The position numbers were made by a program, and so were the translations under genes. This document shows, in pieces, positions 42,056 through 50,919 of a stretch of DNA of 64,000 nt. The notes below the pieces were generated by a model. That model saw nothing but the letters and a program-made list of their open reading frames with translations. It was not told the origin of the DNA and searched no databases. Each line of letters begins with the position of its first letter. Position 1 is the first letter of the stretch. Source of the DNA: Actinomadura physcomitrii (GTDB taxonomy: Bacteria; Actinomycetota; Actinomycetes; Streptosporangiales; Streptosporangiaceae); contig NZ_WBMS02000009.1 in assembly GCF_008923205.2 (NCBI RefSeq), positions 145,638 through 209,637 on the forward strand. The letters are read 5' to 3'.

Positions 42056-43423
42056 GTGACGTCCGATGTCGAGAAGACCCTGGAGCGCCCGCGCAACGAG
42101 GTCCCCTACACCCTCGACGAGCCCGCCCCGAAGGTGCTCGGCTTCTGGGACCAGAGCGCGTTCTGGGCGAATCTCGGGGTCAGCCTGCTCGCCTTCTCCG
42201 GCGCCTACACCGTGCTCGCGCCAGATGCGGACGGGAAGCCGACGCTGGCGATCGCGGCGGGCATCGTCGCGATGATCGTCGGCACCGTGCTGGGCGGGCT
42301 GATGCTCGGCCTGGCCGCGGTGCCGGGCGCGCGGACCGGGCAGCCGGCGATGGTGCTGCTGCGCGGGCTGTTCGGCGCGCGGCTGTCGTACGTCCCGACG
42401 GTGCTGAACATCGCGCAGCTGGTCGGCTGGGGCACGTTCGAGCTGATCGTGATCGCGGACGCGGCGCGGGAGCTGTGGGACGGGGTGCCGCGCTGGGGGT
42501 ACGTGGTCGCGGCCGGGGTTCTCACGACGGTGCTGACGATCTGGCCGCTGGGGTCGGTGCGGCTGCTGCGCCGGTACGTGACGGTCGCGGTGATCGTCGC
42601 GCTGGCCTACTTCTACGTGCAGCTCGTCCGGCAGCCGCTGCCGGACCTGAACGAGGGGTCGTGGCACGGGTTCTGGATCGGCGCGGACGCGGCGCTGGCG
42701 GTGTCGATCTCGTGGGTGCCGGTCGCCGCCGACTACACGCGGCACGCGAAGAGCGCGCGCGGGGCTTTCGGTGCGGCATCGGTGGGGTATTCGGTCACCC
42801 AGATCGTGGCGTACGTGCTCGGGCTGCTGGCCCTGGCGCTCGTCGCCGCCGACACCGACCGGGTGTTCGAGCCGTTCCAGGACGTCGCGCTCGGCGCGGT
42901 GTTCTTCGCGGTGTTCGTGTTGCGGGAGGCCGACCAGTCGTTCGCGAACGTGTACTCGACCGCCGTGTCGATCCAGAACCTGGTGCCGCGGGCCGACCGC
43001 CGCGTCCTGTCGGTCGCGCTCGGCGCGGGGATCACGGTGCTGGCGCTGGTGCTGGACATCAACGACTATGCAAGCTTCCTGTCGCTGATCGGGTCGGTGT
43101 TCGTCCCAATGCTGGGCGTGCTCGCGGCGGACTTCTTCCTGGGCCGGGGCCGGGCCGGCGGCTGGGACGCGAGCCGCACCGCGCCGTCCCGGTGGAGCAT
43201 GATCGCGGCCTGGGCGGTCGGCATCGTCGCCTACCAGCTGATCAACGCGGGCACCGTCGGCTGGTGGGCGGACCTGTGGCAGGACGTGCGGGACGCGCTG
43301 CACTTCACCCCGCAGAGCTGGATGAGCGCGTCGCTGCTGTCGTTCCTCGTCGCGGGGGCCGCCACGCTGCTGGTCGGCTGGGCGGGCGCCGCCCGCCGCC
43401 GCCCCGGTATTACTCAGCGGTAG
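42056..43423 (+). CDS. cytX: NCS1-family permease, probable hydroxymethylpyrimidine transporter (CytX type)
   Basis: A 455-residue transporter with about 12 helices of the nucleobase:cation symporter-1 family. Family segments include FWDQSAFWANLGVSLLAF near the N-terminus, the conserved SISWVPVAADYTRH, and the VFVLREADQSFANVYS region. CytX members riding behind TPP riboswitches are predicted to import HMP, the thiamine pyrimidine. The direct riboswitch control here supports this over cytosine or allantoin uptake. The GTG start shares its ribosome-binding site with the riboswitch. Confidence 0.85.
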   Translation: MTSDVEKTLERPRNEVPYTLDEPAPKVLGFWDQSAFWANLGVSLLAFSGAYTVLAPDADGKPTLAIAAGIVAMIVGTVLGGLMLGLAAVPGARTGQPAMVLLRGLFGARLSYVPTVLNIAQLVGWGTFELIVIADAARELWDGVPRWGYVVAAGVLTTVLTIWPLGSVRLLRRYVTVAVIVALAYFYVQLVRQPLPDLNEGSWHGFWIGADAALAVSISWVPVAADYTRHAKSARGAFGAASVGYSVTQIVAYVLGLLALALVAADTDRVFEPFQDVALGAVFFAVFVLREADQSFANVYSTAVSIQNLVPRADRRVLSVALGAGITVLALVLDINDYASFLSLIGSVFVPMLGVLAADFFLGRGRAGGWDASRTAPSRWSMIAAWAVGIVAYQLINAGTVGWWADLWQDVRDALHFTPQSWMSASLLSFLVAGAATLLVGWAGAARRRPGITQR

Positions 43424-43598
43424 GGTTGTCGCAGCCGCGCGCCGACGGATGCGCCGCGCCCGCCGGAAAGGCACGACGGAGATGGTCGATTTCCAGGTCC
43501 CCGGGCCGCTGACGTGGCGTTCTTCCCTTCGCCGGGGTCGCTTCGCAGGATCTTTTCGGCGCCGATCGCCCGGCGCCGCGCCGGGGTCCGGTGGCACG

Positions 43599-45482
43599 AT
43601 GACAGACGTGCAGCACGTCCACGATCCCATCGCGCGCGCCGTCATCGAGAGCGCCGCCGACGCGATCGTGGCCGTGGACCAGAAGCACCGCGTCACCGTG
43701 TGGAACCCGGCAGCCGAGCGGATGTTCGGCTGGAGCGCCGAGGAGATGGTGGGGCGCGTCCCGCCGATCGTGCCGGACGAGCTGAAGGCCGAGCACAACG
43801 CCGTCCAGGAGCGGCTGCTCACCCGGCGCGCCGGGGAGGGCGAGCCGGAGAAGGAGGGCGGGCAGATCTCCATCGCGACCCGCAGGTTCCACCGGGACGG
43901 CCGGCTGATCGACGTGCGGATCGACACGAGCCTGCTGAAGGACCCGGCCGGGACCCCGCTCGGCTGGGTCGGGGTGTACCACCCGGCGGAGGACGACGAG
44001 ATCGTCCAGCACCACATGACCGAGCGGGCGCGGCTCGTCCGGCGGCTGAACGACATCGTCGCCGACCTGAACGCCGAGCTGGACCTCGCCGTGGTGCTCG
44101 ACCGGATCACGACCGCGCTGATCGAGCTGACCGGCGCGGACGCGGGCGGATTCGTCCGGATCGAGGGGCAGCGGCTGCGCCTGGTCAGCAGCTCCGGGCT
44201 GCCGGAGCACATGCGCGAGGCGACCGCCGAGCTGCGCCCGAGCCTGGTCGGGGAGCTGCTGCGGTCCGGCAAGACGGTGAAGATGGCGACCGGCGAGCAG
44301 CGGCTCGGCGACCTGATCTGGTCCGAGCTGCCCGGCCTGCACACCGTCGCTCTCGGCCTGTCGTACTTGCAGAACAAGCCGTACGGGGCGCTGTACGCGC
44401 TGTTCTCCGGCCGCAAGATCGGGCACACCGAGCTGGAGCTGCTGGAGCTGCTCGCCGGGCACGCGGGCGTCGCGGTCGGCAATGCGGTCGCGTACGCGGA
44501 GGTCGTCCGGCAGCGGGCGCACGAGCGCGCGGTGATCGACTCCAGCGCGGACGGCATCGCGGTGCTCGACCACGACCTGGTCGTCCGGCAGTGGAACCCG
44601 GCGGCGCACACGCTGACGGGCATCCCGCCGGAGGACGCGATCGGCCGCCCGCTGCCGTTCGCCATGCCCGCGCTCGGCGAGATGCTGACGTTCCCGCTGG
44701 AGTCCGGGGTCTGGCTGAACGTGCTGGCCGCCGAGATCGAGGAGACCGGCGAGCTGGTCGTCGACTTCCGGGACGTGACCGAGGCCAAGGCGCTGGAGGA
44801 GGCGAAGGACCTGTTCCTCGCCACCACGAGCCACGAGCTGCGCACCCCGATCACGGTCGTGCAGGGGTTCGCGTCGACGCTGGTCAACCGGTGGGACGAG
44901 CTGGCCGACGGCGACCGCCGGGCCGCCGTCGCGACGATCGCCGAGCGCGCGCAGTCGCTCGGCCGGCTGGTGGAGCACCTGCTGCTCGGCTCCCGCGCGG
45001 GCCGCGACGAGCTGGCCGTGACGGTCGAGCCGTTCGATCTGGCGCGGGTGCTGGAGGGCGTCGTCGCGGGGTTCCGGTCGCTGTCGGAGCTGCACCGGGT
45101 GGAGCTGGAGATCGGGCCGGACCTGCCGCGCTGCCGGGGCGACGCGATGGCGACCGACATCGTGCTCGGGCAGCTGCTGGAGAACGCGTTCAAGTACAGC
45201 CCGGACGGCGGGACGGTCCGGGTCCGCGCGGAGGCGGACGCGTCAGGGATTGCGGTGACGGTCGAGGACGAGGGGATCGGCATCCGGCCCGGCGACCACG
45301 AGCGCATCTTCGAGCGGTTCGTGCAGGGCGAGGCGGGGGACCGGCGCCGGTTCGGCGGCATCGGCCTCGGCCTGTACATCGTGAAACGGCTCACCGAGGC
45401 GCAGGGCGGGGCGATCTCGGCCCATCCCGCCGCGGCCGGCGGGCCCGGCACCCGCATGCGGCTGGTCCTGCCCGCTGAATGA
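43599..45482 (+). CDS. PAS-GAF-PAS sensor histidine kinase
   Basis: A 627-residue soluble kinase with no membrane helix. The first PAS domain (about 8-125, WNPAAERMFGWSAEEMVGR) is followed by a GAF domain (about 155-295), a second PAS (about 308-410, WNPAAHTLTGIPPEDAIGR), the HisKA helix with phospho-His in TTSHELRTPI, and the ATPase domain (LENAFKYS, DEGIGI, GGIGLGLYI). It should sense a cytosolic signal through PAS/GAF. No response regulator is adjacent, so its partner lies elsewhere. Start ATG MTDVQHVHD. Confidence 0.9.
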   Translation: MTDVQHVHDPIARAVIESAADAIVAVDQKHRVTVWNPAAERMFGWSAEEMVGRVPPIVPDELKAEHNAVQERLLTRRAGEGEPEKEGGQISIATRRFHRDGRLIDVRIDTSLLKDPAGTPLGWVGVYHPAEDDEIVQHHMTERARLVRRLNDIVADLNAELDLAVVLDRITTALIELTGADAGGFVRIEGQRLRLVSSSGLPEHMREATAELRPSLVGELLRSGKTVKMATGEQRLGDLIWSELPGLHTVALGLSYLQNKPYGALYALFSGRKIGHTELELLELLAGHAGVAVGNAVAYAEVVRQRAHERAVIDSSADGIAVLDHDLVVRQWNPAAHTLTGIPPEDAIGRPLPFAMPALGEMLTFPLESGVWLNVLAAEIEETGELVVDFRDVTEAKALEEAKDLFLATTSHELRTPITVVQGFASTLVNRWDELADGDRRAAVATIAERAQSLGRLVEHLLLGSRAGRDELAVTVEPFDLARVLEGVVAGFRSLSELHRVELEIGPDLPRCRGDAMATDIVLGQLLENAFKYSPDGGTVRVRAEADASGIAVTVEDEGIGIRPGDHERIFERFVQGEAGDRRRFGGIGLGLYIVKRLTEAQGGAISAHPAAAGGPGTRMRLVLPAE

Positions 45483-45880
45483 CCGCCCGGTCGCTCACTT
45501 ACCGTGAGGACAGCGGTCCGGATGCGGACGGGTGAGTCCGGTGTGGCGCGCGGTTTGCGCGATCCTGACTGGTGGCAGTGTTGCTGCGTGCGGGAAAGTA
45601 CGGTGGCCACCCGGTGTGACGGACGAAACGTGCGCGCGAGGAGTAACCCGTCCTCCGGCTGGATAGATCCAAGGATGGTCGCCGTTGGTGCCGGGACCGG
45701 CTTCCCGCACCGCATTTCGACGCCGCGGACGGGGGTGATCACCGTGACCGGACGGCCGGTGACTCGTTGTGCAGGTGGCGGCCGGCCTCGCTCAGGTTTC
45801 CGGCCCCCGACATCAGGGCATTTCGGTCGTACCGGAAGCGCGGCGACAGGACTCGTCCGAGACAGCGGAACCACGGGGAG
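45483..45880 (+). promoter_or_regulatory. Long upstream region of the anti-sigma-like ATPase
   Basis: No gene is supported. A possible SigB-type promoter, GTTT (45796-45799) with GGGCAT (45816-45821) at 16-bp spacing, lies about 60 bases before the next start and resembles GTTT-N14-16-GGGTAT with one mismatch. Otherwise nothing recognisable. Confidence 0.3.
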
Positions 45881-46426
45881 GTGAGGGCGTCGAGCGTCGT
45901 ACTGCTGCCACACGCGCCGTCCAGCGTCGCGGTCGCCCGCAGGCGCCTCAGCTCGGAACTGGCCGCCTCGGGGGTCTACGAGGCGGTCGTGGACGACGCC
46001 AGCGTCATCGTCAGCGAGCTGATCAGCAACGCGCTGCGGCACGCCAGGCCGCTGCCCTCCGGGCAGGTCCGGGTCTGCTGGCTGCGCCGCGGCGACGTCC
46101 TGGAGCTGGAGGTCAGCGACGGGGGCGCGATGACCGAGCCGCGCCGCGGCCCCGGCACGCTGTCCTCGCTCGGCGGCCGCGGGCTCGGCATCGTCGAGGC
46201 CCTGTCGGAGGGCTGGGGCGTCCGGCACGAGGACGGCGCCACCACCGTGTGGGCCGTGCTGCGCACACCGCGCTCGCCCGGCGGCGAGAACGCGGTCTCG
46301 CCTGCGCGATCGGACGGCGTCGTGCCCGATCTCGCCGCGTTCCCGGACCTCATGGACGACCCCGAGGACGACCTCTTCGACGGAACGAGGAATGAGGTGG
46401 CCCCAAGTAGGGCATACCCCGCCTAG
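45881..46426 (+). CDS. Anti-sigma-type GHKL ATPase
   Basis: A protein of about 181 residues with one HATPase domain: N box ELISNALRHA, G1 VSDGGAM and G2 GGRGLGIVEAL, then an acidic tail (DLMDDPEDDLFDG). It lacks sensor and phospho-acceptor domains, so it is likely a regulator of the RsbW/anti-sigma type. The start is uncertain: GTG at 45881 touches the GGGGAG site, and no better in-frame codon follows. It is a second such protein in the window, besides the one at 30746. Confidence 0.75.
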   Translation: MRASSVVLLPHAPSSVAVARRRLSSELAASGVYEAVVDDASVIVSELISNALRHARPLPSGQVRVCWLRRGDVLELEVSDGGAMTEPRRGPGTLSSLGGRGLGIVEALSEGWGVRHEDGATTVWAVLRTPRSPGGENAVSPARSDGVVPDLAAFPDLMDDPEDDLFDGTRNEVAPSRAYPA

Positions 46427-46462
46427 AAGGACCACTGCGGCACCTTGTATGGTCCTCAACAA

Positions 46463-46542
46463 GCTCGGGCGCTGTCGTGCCCCCGTCGACACCGCCCGAG
46501 CGTCCAACGTGGCGAAGGCCCCGGCATCGCGCCGGGGCCTTC
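46463..46542. terminator. Double hairpin terminator
   Basis: GCTCGGGC/GCCCGAGC (46463-46501) is followed by GAAGGCCCCGGC/GCCGGGGCCTTC (46514-46542). They separate the ATPase gene from the convergent arginine deiminase gene. Confidence 0.8.
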
Positions 46543-46559
46543 CGCGTTCCGCGTGAGGG

Positions 46560-47783
46560 TCAGGGAGCGTCGCGCAGGATCGGGCAGGACATGCACCGCG
46601 GCCCGCCCCGCCCGGTGCCGAGCTCGCTGCCGCTGATCCGGATGACCTCGATCCCCGACGCCTCCAGCTGCGCGTTCGTCTCGATGTTGCGCTCGTACGC
46701 CACGCACAGCCGGGGCGCGACGGCGAGCGTGTTGTTCCCGTCGTCCCACTGCTCCCGCTCGGCGGTCACCGGATCGAGCCCGGTGTCGATCACCTTCAGC
46801 CGGTCCAGCGCCATCGCGTCCGCCGCCGCCTCCAGGAACGGGCGCGGCCCGGCGACCAGCAGCTCGCCGCCGTCCAGCGTCACCGTGTACGCGGTCAGCG
46901 AGTGCGCGACCGGCGGGTACATCACGACGGTGTCGACGTCGACCATGGTGCAGACCGTGTCCAGGTGCATGGTCGCGCGCTCCTGCGCGATCGGCACCGC
47001 CAGCACCGTGTGCGCCAGCCCCGCCCCGATCACCTGCCGGGCCAGCCGCTCCACCCCGGCCGGGGTCGTCCGCTCTCCCGTCCCGACCGCGATCACACCC
47101 GGGCAGAGCAGCAGCACGTCGCCGCCCTCCAGGTGCTCCAGCGCCGGCGAGTACACCGGGTCCACCCCGGCGAACCGCGGATGGTGCGCGTAGATCAGCC
47201 CGGTGAGCTGCGCCTCCCGGCGCCGCGCCTCCATCGCCAGGCTCGTCACCGCGACCCGGTCGCCGATCCAGGCGCTGTTGTCGCGGGTGAACAGCAGGCC
47301 GGGCAGCGGGTCCACGATGAAGTCGAGCCGATCCATCAGCCGGTACACCAGGCCGTGGCCCGCCTTCAGCTCCTCGTGCGCCAGCCCCGCGACCAGCGTC
47401 TGCGCCAGGTCCTCCGGGTCGAGGTCGCGCAGGTAGCCCTCCACGACGCCGCGCAGCTGGTCGCCGAGCCGCAGGTCGACGATCGCGTCCGCGATCGCCT
47501 GCTCCCGCGCCCCCTCGTACTCCAGCGCGTCCTGCAGCAGCTCGGTGACGTACAGCACCTCGACGCCGCGCTCCCGCAGCGCCTCCGCGAACGCGTCGTG
47601 CTCCTCCTGCGCGCGGCCCACCCACGGGATCGCGTCGAACAGCAGCTTGTCGCTGTTGCGCGGCGTCAGCCGCTTCAGCTCCGCGCCCGGACGGTGCAGC
47701 AGGACCGTCCGCAGCCGCCCGACCTCGCTGGTCACCCGGTGCTCGTGCACGTCCGGCGCCGTCGTCCCCGTTGTCTGCGTCAC
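46560..47783 (-). CDS. arcA: Arginine deiminase
   Basis: A 407-residue guanidino-group-modifying enzyme converting arginine to citrulline and ammonia. The substrate and catalytic elements are visible: [30 protein letters not shown] and the C-terminal nucleophile in [11 protein letters not shown]. Length is normal for ADI. No arcB, arcC or arcD is near, so the deiminase stands alone and would not yield ATP by itself from this locus. It is divergent from the MFS gene 65 bp away. Confidence 0.93.
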   Translation of the reverse strand: MTQTTGTTAPDVHEHRVTSEVGRLRTVLLHRPGAELKRLTPRNSDKLLFDAIPWVGRAQEEHDAFAEALRERGVEVLYVTELLQDALEYEGAREQAIADAIVDLRLGDQLRGVVEGYLRDLDPEDLAQTLVAGLAHEELKAGHGLVYRLMDRLDFIVDPLPGLLFTRDNSAWIGDRVAVTSLAMEARRREAQLTGLIYAHHPRFAGVDPVYSPALEHLEGGDVLLLCPGVIAVGTGERTTPAGVERLARQVIGAGLAHTVLAVPIAQERATMHLDTVCTMVDVDTVVMYPPVAHSLTAYTVTLDGGELLVAGPRPFLEAAADAMALDRLKVIDTGLDPVTAEREQWDDGNNTLAVAPRLCVAYERNIETNAQLEASGIEVIRISGSELGTGRGGPRCMSCPILRDAP

Positions 47784-47848
47784 ACCAGAAGTCTAGGTCG
47801 GCGGCTTCCGCCGGAGCCGCCGGGCCGTTCCTGTGTCACGATCCGAGG

Positions 47849-49162
47849 GTGATCCGGGGGCTTGCGTTCCATTTGACCGCCGCGACGCTGCTGCGGGTGT
47901 CGGCCGAGGGGGTCGCGACGGCGCTCGTCCTGACCGTCCAGGCCCGGACGGGGCACGCCGCCACCGCCGGGTACCTGCAGACCGCGATGACGCTGCCGTA
48001 CGTGGTCAGCGGGCCGGTGATCGGCAACGCGCTGGACCGGCTGGCGCGCCCGCGCCGCGCCGTCGTCCCGATGGCGCTCTGCTACGCCGCCGCGACCGGG
48101 CTGCTGCTGACGATGGCGGGCGCGTCGCCTCTGTCGGCCGCGCTGTGCGTCGCCGCCGTGATCGGCTGCACCGAGCCGATCGTGGTGGCGCTGACGAGCC
48201 TGCTGCCGCGGTTCGTCCCCGCCGACCGGCTGTCCCGCGCGTACGGGCTGGAGGCGTCGAGCTACAACGTTGCGGCGATCGTCGGCCCGGGCCTCGCGGC
48301 GGGCGTCGCGTCGCTCGCGGGCGGGCGGTACGCGGGCGCGGCCATCGTCGCGAGCGCCGTCCTCGGGCTCTGCGCGCTGCCGCTGCTGCCGTTCGCGGGC
48401 CCGGACGCCGCGCCGGGCCAGGACGCGTCCGGCACGGCACCGGCCGGGCGCACCGCGGAGGCCGGACAGGCCGCCGAGGCGGGACGGGCCGTGGAGGCGG
48501 GCAAGGGCGCGATCGCCGAGCGGGACATCGGCGAGGTCACCGAGGACGCCCGGTCCGGCCTCGCCGAAATGATCGCGGGCGGGCTGGTCGTGCTGGCGCG
48601 CGGCCGGGTACTGCGCGCGGTGACGGTGGCGACGACGCTGGCGTGGCTGGGGTTCGGCGGCGTCGCGGTGACGGCGGTGCTGCTCGCCCAGCACGTCGGC
48701 GCCCCGGCCAGCGCGGGCGGGCGGCTGCTGGTGGCGATGGCGGTCGGGTCGCTGCTCGGCTCGCTCGCGTCGAGCCGCTTCCTGACGCCGCGGCACGGCG
48801 AGCCGGTCCTGGTCGGCGGGCTCGTCGCGTTCGGCGCGGCGCTCGCGGCGGTCGCGGCGGCGCCGTCGGCGGGGTGGGCGATGGCCGCGTTCTGCGCGGC
48901 GGGCCTCGCCGAGGGGCCGGTGTTCGCCGCGACGCTGATGCTCCGCCAGCGCGAGGCGCCGCCGGACCGGCTCGGCCAGGTCAACACGACCGGCGGCAGC
49001 CTCAAGATCGGCGCGTCCGCGCTGGGGGCCGCGCTCACCGCGGCGTGCGCGGACGCGGTCGGCCCGGTCGGCCTCGTGCTGGCGATCGCCGCGCTCCAGT
49101 TCGCCGGCGCGGCGTCCGGCTGGATCCTGCTGCGACCGCGCCGGCCTCGTTCTGTCCCTTGA
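47849..49162 (+). CDS. MFS transporter
   Basis: A 437-residue carrier with 12 predicted helices. The middle loop is long and Ala/Glu/Gly-rich (about residues 200-250). Arg-rich cytoplasmic loops (NALDRLARPRRAV) and the last helices (SLKIGASALGAALTAACADA) fit the exporter side of the superfamily. The GTG start MIRGLAFHL was chosen because it begins the first helix. TTGACA overlaps its stop codon. The substrate is unknown. Confidence 0.82.
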   Translation: MIRGLAFHLTAATLLRVSAEGVATALVLTVQARTGHAATAGYLQTAMTLPYVVSGPVIGNALDRLARPRRAVVPMALCYAAATGLLLTMAGASPLSAALCVAAVIGCTEPIVVALTSLLPRFVPADRLSRAYGLEASSYNVAAIVGPGLAAGVASLAGGRYAGAAIVASAVLGLCALPLLPFAGPDAAPGQDASGTAPAGRTAEAGQAAEAGRAVEAGKGAIAERDIGEVTEDARSGLAEMIAGGLVVLARGRVLRAVTVATTLAWLGFGGVAVTAVLLAQHVGAPASAGGRLLVAMAVGSLLGSLASSRFLTPRHGEPVLVGGLVAFGAALAAVAAAPSAGWAMAAFCAAGLAEGPVFAATLMLRQREAPPDRLGQVNTTGGSLKIGASALGAALTAACADAVGPVGLVLAIAALQFAGAASGWILLRPRRPRSVP

Positions 49163-49522
49163 CAGGTTGTGGTGATCGCCAGGGTGGGCGAGCCCTCATG
49201 AAGGTGATCAGCAGCTTGGGGACGTCAAGTGCGGGCCTTCGGGCGCGGAAAATCGGTCGACATCTTCCGGAACGCTCCGTAACGTGCGGAGCATGTTCCT
49301 CGCAGCCGGCACCCGGACGCTCGCAGGCGACTGCCTGCTGAGCGCGGTGCCGGCTGCCTTCCTCTCGGCAGCAGCAGCGGCGTTCGCCGACGACGGCGTC
49401 CGACGCTGACCCCTCTCCGTCCAGCCCTCCGGAGAACCAGCGGAGGGGGGTCGGCACAGCGCGCGCGGACGATCGTGCACGCGCGCGGGTTCTCACGTTC
49501 GGATCATCGTGAGGACGGACCA
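49163..49522 (+). promoter_or_regulatory. Structured leader of the EF-Tu gene with a possible leader peptide
   Basis: TTGACA spans 49159-49164. A 38-codon open frame (49293-49409, [20 protein letters not shown] and on) starts shortly after a GGAG. It is followed by a hairpin CCCTCCG/CGGAGGG (49425-49447), extended by ACCCC/GGGGT, and a second, CGCGCGCG/CGCGCGCG (49460-49487). Together this looks like a leader with attenuator-type structure, but no alternative fold can be proven by eye. Confidence 0.35.
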
Positions 49523-50707
49523 ATGGCGAAGAAGCTGTACGAGCGGGACAAGCCGCACCTGAACATCGGCACGATGGGGCATGTCGACCACGGCAAGACG
49601 ACCCTCACCGCGGCGATCACCAAGGTGCTGGCCGAGCGCGGGCTGGCGTCCGCCGTGCCGTTCGAGGGCATCGACCGCGCCCCCGAGGAACGCGACCGCG
49701 GCATCACCATCAACGTCGCGCACGTCCAGTACTCCACCGCGACCAGGCATTACGCGCACGTCGACATGCCCGGTCACGCCGACTACGTAAAGAACATGAT
49801 CACCGGTGCGGCGCAGGTGGACGGGGCGGTGCTGGTCGTCTCGGCGCAGGACGGCGCGATGCCGCAGACGCGCGAGCACATCGTGCTGGCGCACCAGGTC
49901 GGTGTCCGGCACATCGTCGTCGCGCTCAACAAGGCCGACATGGTCGAGGACACCGAGCTGCTCGACCTCGTCGAGCTGGAGGTGCGCGAGCTGCTCACCG
50001 AGTACGGGTTCCCCGGCGACGAGGTGCCGGTGGTCCGGGTGTCCGGGCTGAAGGCGCTGGAGGGCGACCCGTACTGGACGGCCCGGATCGGCGACCTGCT
50101 CGCCGCGATCGACGCGTACGTGCCGGTCCCGGACCGGGTGCTCGACAAGCCGTTCCTCATGCCGGTGGAGAGCGTGCTCACCATCACCGGTCGCGGCACC
50201 GTCGTGACCGGGGTGGTGGCGCAGGGCTCCGTCCGGATCGGGGACGCGGTGGAGGTCGTCGGGCTCGGCGCGTCGTTCGGCTCGGTCGCGACGGGGCTGG
50301 AGACGTTCGGCCAGTCGATGGACCACGCGGAGGCGGGCGACAACACGGCGATGCTGCTCCGCGGCGTGCGGCGCGACCAGGTGCGGCGCGGCCAGGTGGT
50401 CGCGGCGCCGGGCGCGATCCGCCCGCACACCCGGTTCCGCGCGCGGGTCCGGGTGCTGACGGCGGCGGAGGGCGGCCGGAGCAGGCCGTTCTTCCACGGG
50501 TACCGGCCGCAGTTCCACTTCCGGACGACGGACGTGGTCGGCGGCGTGGACCTCGGCGGCGAGGGCGGCATGGCGATGCCGGGCGACGCCGTCGACATGG
50601 CCGTCGAGCTGGGCCGGCCCGTCGCGATGAGCGAGGGGCTCGGGTTCGCGATCCGGGAGGGCGGCCGGACGGTCGGCGCCGGAACGGTCGTCGAGCTGCT
50701 CGACTAG
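49523..50707 (+). CDS. tuf: Elongation factor Tu, divergent second copy
   Basis: A 394-residue EF-Tu. GTPase motifs are intact: [25 protein letters not shown] and NKADM. Domains 2 and 3 follow ([31 protein letters not shown]). Two differences from ordinary EF-Tu stand out: DCPGH reads DMPGH, and the ENVGVLLRG segment reads DNTAMLLRG, giving Ala at E. coli position 275. No ribosomal or fus genes flank it, whereas the housekeeping tuf sits in the str operon. It is therefore an additional copy, resembling Streptomyces tuf3-type genes. It delivers aminoacyl-tRNA to the ribosome. Confidence 0.9.
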   Translation: MAKKLYERDKPHLNIGTMGHVDHGKTTLTAAITKVLAERGLASAVPFEGIDRAPEERDRGITINVAHVQYSTATRHYAHVDMPGHADYVKNMITGAAQVDGAVLVVSAQDGAMPQTREHIVLAHQVGVRHIVVALNKADMVEDTELLDLVELEVRELLTEYGFPGDEVPVVRVSGLKALEGDPYWTARIGDLLAAIDAYVPVPDRVLDKPFLMPVESVLTITGRGTVVTGVVAQGSVRIGDAVEVVGLGASFGSVATGLETFGQSMDHAEAGDNTAMLLRGVRRDQVRRGQVVAAPGAIRPHTRFRARVRVLTAAEGGRSRPFFHGYRPQFHFRTTDVVGGVDLGGEGGMAMPGDAVDMAVELGRPVAMSEGLGFAIREGGRTVGAGTVVELLD

Positions 50708-50720
50708 GGCGGTGCGAGAG

Positions 50721-50766
50721 GGGTCCGGCGGGCCGGTGACGGCCCGCCGGACCCGTTCGCTTTTGT
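50721..50766 (+). terminator. Strong terminator after tuf
   Basis: GGGTCCGGCGGGCC pairs perfectly with GGCCCGCCGGACCC around GGTGAC, followed by GTTCGCTTTTGT. A classic Rho-independent form. Confidence 0.9.
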
Positions 50767-50919
50767 CGACTTGTCGGCTCTTTGCGGTGTCGTGGGTTGT
50801 GGCGGACCGGAATCGGCACCGAAAGCGTGACCGGACGGTCGCGAAACGGTGGCGGACAAGATCGCGATGTGGTGGGATCTCTCCCGACACCCCCTGATTT
50901 TTTTCCTCATGGAGAACGT

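Noticed and set aside
45504-45884. 126-residue plus-strand frame between the histidine kinase and the ATPase gene
   Set aside because: No ribosome-binding site, mixed codon use and no domain. The region is better read as promoter.
41459-46507. A 1,682-residue minus-strand open frame
   Set aside because: It runs antisense to the rhodanese, cytX, histidine kinase and ATPase genes, is Arg/Pro/Ser-rich without domains, and reflects the high GC that removes stop codons.
49523-50707. SelB or a sulfate adenylyltransferase CysN instead of EF-Tu
   Set aside because: Length, the three EF-Tu domains and the [12 protein letters not shown] end match EF-Tu; SelB and CysN have different C-terminal parts.
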